From Shinisaurus crocodilurus (lineage: Eukaryota > Chordata > Lepidosauria > Squamata > Shinisauridae), in assembly GCA_021292165.1 (NCBI GenBank), contig CM037877.1, forward strand, positions 216,173,350 through 216,237,349: DNA of 64,000 nucleotides, read 5' to 3'. A program made the position numbers and the translations under genes. The notes beneath the pieces are model-generated. The model had not been told where the DNA came from. It made no database searches and saw nothing but the letters and a program-made list of their open reading frames with translations. Positions 57,985 through 64,000 of this stretch are shown in pieces. Position 1 is the stretch's first letter. Each line of letters opens with the position of its first letter.

Positions 57985-58240
57985 TATGAACATACAAAAC
58001 TGCCTTATAACAAGCCAGACCTTTGGGCCACCTAGTCCAGTACTGTCTACTCCAGTGTTCTCCAACCTTGGGTCCCCAGATGTTTTTGGCCTACAACTCC
58101 CAGCATGCCCCAGCCAGCCACAAACATCTGGGGTCCCAAGGTTGGAGAACATTGGTCTACTCCAACTGGCAGTGACAGGGTGTCAGGCAAAGCAGAGGCC
58201 TTTCCCAGATCTCTGAAGGTAGAGATGCCAGGGACTGAAC
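57985..58240 (-). mobile_element. tRNA-derived SINE, minus strand, interrupted
   Basis: It is the same family as 17,683-17,887: 'gaacatacaaaactgcctta', 'ggccacctagtccagtactg' and 'gatgccagggactgaacccc' (B box in reverse). A hAT MITE sits within it. Confidence 0.8.
58053..58154. mobile_element. hAT-type MITE (16,632 family), 102 bp, inside a SINE
   Basis: It starts CAGTGTTCTCCAACCTTGGG and ends CAAGGTTGGAGAACATTG. The target duplication gtctactc is perfect (58,045-58,052 and 58,155-58,162). One arm is shortened compared with other copies. Confidence 0.93.
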
Positions 58241-58379
58241 CCCAGTCACCATTCCATGTTTTAAAACTGCTTCTACATTCCTAACGTTAGAACAACAACA
58301 ACACTGTTTGCCGACCCTGATGGGGGAGGGGGGAATTCTCTGAGTGCGTATAGCCTTGCATTTTAAACTCACTTAAATC

Positions 58380-58525
58380 CAGGGCTTTTTTTCTGGTGGA
58401 ACTCACAGGAACTGAGTTCCAGCACCTTTTCTTCTATTAATTGCATTACAATTTAATCGCCATCTACTCCCGAGGAAATGTAATCCAAGAGTTCCGGTAC
58501 CTTTTTCTCCAGAAAAAAAGCACTG
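58380..58525. mobile_element. hAT-type MITE, 146 bp
   Basis: It starts CAGGGCTTTTTTTCTGG and ends CCAGAAAAAAAGCACTG. The target duplication cttaaatc is perfect (58,372-58,379 and 58,526-58,533). Confidence 0.93.
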
Positions 58526-58534
58526 CTTAAATCA

Positions 58535-60745
58535 TAGCACCATCATGACTGCAGCAATAAAATGGAGTTTGCTTCTGCTGCCCTCATCACCTGCCGCTCT
58601 CTGTGTGGTCATTTGGGGACACCCTGGGCTGCAGAGCCCTGAACTTTGACCCCAAGGTCCACCACTGCACGCCAACCAGCCCACTGACTGCAAGGGACCA
58701 ATGGGACTTGTCACGGTCGCTTGAGCCATTCAAATCCCCCTTGTTGCATTACCACTACTCCCAGTGCCTCGTCATTTTGGCATGCTGGGCTAGGGCTGGG
58801 CAAAGTGACCTGAGGCCAAAGGTGTTTTTCTAGTGCCTGGCAGATATTTTATTTTATTGCATTTTTTAAAAATTGATTGTTGTACACTGCCCAGAGACTT
58901 TAGGCTATTGAGTGGTGCGACGGCACGGCCCTTTACACTTTAGGACCACGTGCATAAACCCTTCTCAGGCTAAGCATCAACACTTAAAAACCTGAGTGGA
59001 GGGTCAAATGAAACCTCTACTAATGAGGGGAAAGATTAATTCTGGTTATCAAGGATCTAGCTTAAATTTATGATGCTGTGGGTACAAAGGTGTGTGTGTA
59101 GTTTTAAAAGTAAAGCAGGTTAATAACGCCAAGCTGACATGTAGGATTTGGGTAGCAAACAAAATAAAAATAAGTTTATTTTAATTCTCACAATCCTAGT
59201 TCCAGAAAATAACTTAAAACCTGCCTACACCAAACACTTTGTAATTAACCTAAGTCCCTACAATTCTAATTACTTTCACTCCTCTACAATCACTGATTCC
59301 TCTTAAAACTCCTGACAAGACACATATAATCCAACTAACCTAACTCCCAACTCTCTCCACACTCCAAACACTCTCCCATAACACACTAACCCTACTCAAA
59401 GTAACTCAACTCACTACAAACACTCTTTATATACTCCTCCCCCCACCCTTTCTAAGACATCACAAACCACACCCACTCAGTTCAACATTCTATACTCACT
59501 AAATATACTAAAGCAGACATACACCAGGGAACTGAATTGTGGGGTTACGCCACAGGTGGTATAGAGAATGAATGAACATGCTTCACACACACGCGCACGC
59601 ACGCACGCACGCACACACACGCACTCTGTCTCTGGACTCCTTAAATGGCTAAAAAGGGATGTGAAAGCTGGGATGGCAACAAAACCGGTGAAGATGAAGG
59701 AAAGGCTAAGTGGTGTGGAGATGAGAGATGGAGGGCAGATTGGTATTGGAAGTAATAAGTAAGAGAAAATGGGAGAGAACAAGAAGAATGAGGGGCTATG
59801 CTAGGATGACTAGAAGGAACTATCTAGGATGTCGCACTTTCTAGGTCCAGCCCTGTGAAAGTAGTGGGGCATTAATAATTACTTAATAAAATGGCTTGCA
59901 TGTAGAGGCTGGGACATTACGAGTAGCACAGTTGCATCTGCATAACTGTGCTCAGCCTCTCAGGTCAAGGATCATGTGGTTATGAAAGTGGGCAGATGCA
60001 TGGCCAATGCAATTTGACCCTTGTAATCCAAATGCACCAGCAACTTCAGCCCATACTGGTCTCTGGCGTATCTCCACTCATTGACCCTATAGCTGTAAGA
60101 GAAGTGTGGGCCATGTGGTCTTCATGACAGGACTGATGAATCCAGCTTGCAAGAAAGAGAGGCTGCTATGTCCTGCTTCCCATATATTCTGTTGAGCACC
60201 AAAAGCCAAATCAAGGCAAGCATTAGCAACCATTGTGATGGGGGGTGGGAGTGGGCCTGTGTCCACAGCTGTTTCAGCTTCATTGTGGGGAAGCCAAACC
60301 TTACAGCATAAGGTATCCATTTCAGGAGGAACAAAATGGTGTGGACCAATCCAATGCTGCCCCTCTGCCTAACACACTTCAGCCGCTGACCCCACAACTG
60401 CATTGGCGATTGCTCTTGACTTCAGCATCAAGTGTGCATTGGTCAGTTACATATCTGATACACAATTGGTCTACTGCTCTGCAGACCATGAGTGCCACAC
60501 TTAGTGTGGATCTGGCTCGCAAATTTGCACTAGGAAAGACATTCAGCATCTGAGGCCCTGATCTGCAAAGTGTCAACGTGTCTTAGAAACCAACGTGTCT
60601 TAGAAAGGCTTACTCTGCAATATCAGAAAGCACAAACGACACCATAAATATGGCAGGACATGTACCATTTTCAGATACTCTACTAAGGGTTGTATCCAGT
60701 GTTAATCTAACTTGCCCCATTCATTTCAATGGCTCTGCTCTAAGT
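58535..60745. other. Intergenic with an LTR-like segment and (CACG)n tract
   Basis: A CA/CG microsatellite spans 59,586-59,624. At 59,170-59,440 the minus strand has a TATATAAAG box (59,424-59,433 region) and an AATAAA about 250 bp downstream (near 59,175). That spacing would suit the U3-R-U5 of an LTR. No TG/CA ends or target duplication were found, so this is tentative. Confidence 0.4.
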
Positions 60746-60747
60746 AG

Positions 60748-61790
60748 AGGCTTCGTTACATGAGGCATTTGTTGTGCATTCATGATCCATGAACTCATGG
60801 CAGTTTGCAGGTGCTTTGCATGATGTCATCATCCTCCAGGGATGCTCCTGTGCTTTGCAACCATTTCCACAGCTTTTTTTTTAGATTGAGGAAAGTGTGG
60901 TATTATCTGGAAATCACGCTATGAGAAGCTCATTTATTTTCGCAATCCCACTGTACTGCAGCGCTACCTTGTGGTTGTGTAATCTATATATATAAAAGAA
61001 AGTGTCCTGACTGACTGACTCATCAATGCCTAGCTCAAACCGTTTAATCTAGGAACGTGAAATTTTGAAGGAACATTGGTTTTATGATGTAGACACCCAC
61101 TAAGGAAGGATTTTTGGAAATTCCATCCCTGACTGGGGGTGAAAAAGGGGGCAAAATCGCCCCACTCTCCTATCTCCTATGGGCAAAACAACAGGGCAGC
61201 AGTTATGCAAATCGGCCTCTCCTCAGAACTGCTGCAGGAGCCAATAGGAGCAGTTATGTAAATAGCCCATACGACACTTAGAATGTTCGTATGAATTCCT
61301 GCAGGTGCCAATAGGGGTGGGTATGCAAATCTCCCCTAGGCCATTTAGAATGTTCTCTGAAGGGGTGAAAAGGGAGGGAAACTTTTTAAATGACTGCTGT
61401 GTGTGGAGCGTCATCGCATAAGCTCCATCACATTTTGACGGATCCGTCCCAAACTTGGCACGGTCACTCTTCATCACCTGTAGACTCTCAGGATTAACCT
61501 GATTTTTCTTTAAGATCAGATATTTCTGTCAGAAAAGTTTTCTGCTGACAGCACCTAGCCTAAATGTTACACTTTCAGTCAGAGACACTATTTTTTCCAT
61601 TGTACCAAATCCTAAAATCCACGCGAGTGCAGCCACGGGCAACAGCTAGTGGAACATATAGAAAGGCAGAGAACGAAAAGCCCTGGGTGGGGAAAGCATG
61701 TGTAAAGTAGCCGATCTTCATCCCGCAAAGAATCTGGAAGCAGAAGCCTCGATAAAGTGGCGGGTTGAGAGCCTCGTGTAGAGAAGCCCT
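60748..61790. mobile_element. Third copy of the GGGCTTCTCTACACGAGGC family, hosting a Helitron
   Basis: The left end is aggcttcgttacatgaggc and the right end gcctcgtgtagagaagccct. Without the inserted Helitron it is about 376 bp, the size of the 47,868 copy. Confidence 0.8.
60983..61649 (+). mobile_element. Non-autonomous Helitron, 667 bp
   Basis: It begins TCTATATATATAAAAGAAAG after an A and ends gcaacagCTAG before a T. This gives the Helitron pattern: 5' TC, 3' CTRR, insertion between A and T, no target duplication. A GC-rich hairpin (gcagccacgggcaac region) precedes the CTAG. The 5' segment 'gtcctgactgactgactcat' is typical of vertebrate Helitrons. No Rep/helicase coding region is present. 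Confidence 0.88.
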
Positions 61791-61794
61791 AGGC

Positions 61795-62505
61795 CTAACA
61801 TTGGATACAATCCTAAGGGCATAAGAGTAGAGACTCACAACTCAGCAAGACTTTTTGAGAATTCTCAAAGGGAGCTAAAATCCCAGAGCAACACATGCTT
61901 ATTCTCTCAGTCTCTTAAGATCTGTTACTTAGGTAGTCATTTCCATCCAACGGCTCTGAATCTCTGATGCCTTATTATAGCATCCCCTGCTTCTGTGCTG
62001 CAGTCTAATTGCAAACTCCTTGGGGCAGGAGATATAATCTTCCCATACAGGAGCATTCTGCTGTGTATGGAGTCTGGGCTTGGCAATACCAACAATTATT
62101 TTTTTTAAAAAAGGAGCCCACCTGGAGTAGGCAGCCTGGGATCTTCTCTTAAGTGAAATTTGATGCTTTTCAGAAAAGACACACCTCTTTCAGGGTGTTG
62201 TGCAAATTTCTCTATTTTAATCCTAGGGACAGGAAATATGCAATGGAACGGCCAGGAACCAAAGAGACGCTGCCACTTAAGACAAAGTTTACCAACTTTT
62301 GGCAAAGAGTAAATTAGAGGCTTGCAATGGAGCCATTGTCACAAATGCCCTGAGTTGTCAGGTTTGTGGAAATTGCTGCCTCTGTACTAGCGGGTTTTTT
62401 ACAGCATTGACATTGCTTGTTCTATCTGGAACAGCTCTGTAGGGCTCCCCCCCGCTTTTTTTTTTTTTTTGCTTCTCATGCTTGATTATTTCCTGACTCT
62501 ACCGT
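61795..62505 (+). promoter_or_regulatory. HSD11B1: HSD11B1 upstream region
   Basis: The first coding ATG is at 62,509. The 100 bp before it hold a poly-C/poly-T run (62,449-62,470) and no clear TATA box. The transcription start was not located. Individual C/EBP or other sites were not confirmed. Confidence 0.4.
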
Positions 62506-62508
62506 GGG

Positions 62509-62596
62509 ATGGGTCTGTTGAAAAAGATTCTGGTTCCTTTTGCTGGATTAGTCTTGGCCTTCTGTTTTTATTCAGGAAAGGAAGACTTTAAACCGG
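62509..62596 (+). CDS. HSD11B1: 11-beta-hydroxysteroid dehydrogenase 1, coding exon 1
   Basis: Twenty-nine codons plus one base: MGLLKKILVPFAGLVLAFCF, then YSGKEDFKP, ending at the donor GTAAGT (62,597). It forms the N-terminal signal anchor: two lysines at 5 and 6, a hydrophobic segment at about 7-22, and acidic residues at 25-26. In mammals this layout places the catalytic domain in the ER lumen. The phase-1 junction completes a Glu codon in exon 2, as in the mammalian gene, and residue numbering matches the human protein with no gap. The HSD11B1L paralogue has a different N-terminus, and the location beyond G0S2 argues for HSD11B1. Confidence 0.93.
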
Positions 62597-63150
62597 GTAA
62601 GTTATTTAAAGAAAAGGGATTTTAAGCAAAGCGGCGGGGAGGGGGAAGAGAAGGGAGCCGCACTGGAATGAATTTTTACACAGGAACTGGTGCACAGCCT
62701 AAAACGAAACATGTCTGGGCGTTTCTTGCATTGCTGATAATAGGAGGCTTTGCTTGGCACGGCTTTGAAATACATCAAGCAACAGGCAGGGATCTTTGTT
62801 CAGCAAACAGGTGAGGTGGGATTCTCCAAGGGATTCTGATGTTCAAAAAGGGGTTTGACTTTGTTAAAAGCAAATGGGAAAGTTGTTTAATTGTACAACT
62901 GCTTTAAAACTTTTGAAAAGTCAAATCATGTTCAATTAAAGTAAATACACACACACACCTACCTCTCTTGGCATTGTTGTTAGCAATTCTTGTTACTGCC
63001 GATTTCTTGGGAGGAGAATGTGGGTTGGATTGGAGGACTGAGAGGACTCAGCAGTTGGTTTGCACTCTGGGATTGCTGGTTGTCCTCTTATGTTTCTTGC
63101 CTTTTAGAGATTTATCAGGTGGGGTGGTGCATTTAATGAGATCTTTATGA

Positions 63151-63405
<255 letters not shown>

Positions 63406-64000
63406 TAAATCATGAAGGAAAGAAAGAAAGAAAGAAAGAAAGAAGCATTGTATACCTTGAAAAAAATGAACACATTCGTTTTATACTTTGAAGAATTTTA
63501 ATAAATACTTTCTTTATTCTGGATGCTAGATTTCACAATTTACCACCAGCAGTATGTGAATATTTCTCCCAATTAACAGGAATGTGAATTTAACATTCAT
63601 ATGTATCCACACATATGACTGGAAGAGTGTGTGTTGTGTTGTGTGTGTGTATAGGTGTGTGTGCAGATGCCTCTACAGGCATGTGGTGAAAAAGCAATCC
63701 CCCCAAATGGATGTGCTATCATCACCACATCATCCAAGATGGCACCAACACAGTGCCCATCTTCTAAATATCTCTGTGTGTGTGTGTTTTTAAATTTTCA
63801 TCTGCCTATTTAATTTTCAACTGCTCCTCCCCACCATGGATCCTGGGACAAATGCAACTGGAATAGGGGTAAGTCATCCCCCCACATTCTTTGGTTTCCA
63901 TGCCTCTTCCCATTCTTCTGCACACATCGGCTCAGCAGTTCTTTCCACTGACTTATGAAGCAAGGAGAAGAAAACTAGTGGAGGAGCACACCTATGGCCA

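Overview
The window is vertebrate nuclear DNA, most likely from a squamate reptile (lizard). The grounds are its repeats: tRNA-derived SINEs with (AATA)n tails, 5S-rRNA-derived SINEs, L2/L3, CR1 and L1 LINEs, a Helitron, and many hAT and Harbinger-type elements. Species is not resolved. No bacterial-style genes, operons or CRISPR arrays are present.

Two host genes are recognisable, both on the + strand and in the same order as in mammals. G0S2 lies at about 20.6-22.2 kb: CpG-rich TATA promoter, untranslated exon 1, and a single coding exon for 103 residues. The first two coding exons of HSD11B1 lie at 62,509-62,596 and 63,179-63,309, and the gene runs off the right edge. Both proteins act in lipid and glucocorticoid metabolism: G0S2 inhibits adipose triglyceride lipase, and 11-beta-HSD1 regenerates active glucocorticoid in the ER. 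The 40 kb between them carries no other host gene that I can support.

The rest is layered mobile DNA. Left edge: a 5'-truncated L1 whose ORF2 stays open for about 785 codons and leaves the window. 4-19 kb: MITEs, a decayed LINE with a C-terminal zinc knuckle, L2 pieces, and an L1 fragment split by a 2.1 kb inverted-repeat element (14,942-17,090) that carries a promoter-like GC-rich segment. 23-32 kb: short repeats. 32.1-39.7 kb: one long minus-strand L2-type LINE broken by three hAT elements, each with perfect 8-bp target duplications (33,502-35,405; 35,841-38,101; 39,703-41,805). 42-62 kb: further LINE, LTR, MITE, SINE and Helitron copies.

The most interesting observation is that these hAT elements carry unrelated GC-rich cargo between short shared ends. 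The one at 39,703-41,805 holds a recognisable copy of the first coding exon of DHRS11 with its GC-rich upstream region and splice donor. Its start codon is changed from ATG to ACG. The elements at 35,841 and 39,703 share about 112 bp at one end and 85 bp at the other but not their interiors. This is the layout expected of Pack-type (gene-capturing) transposons.
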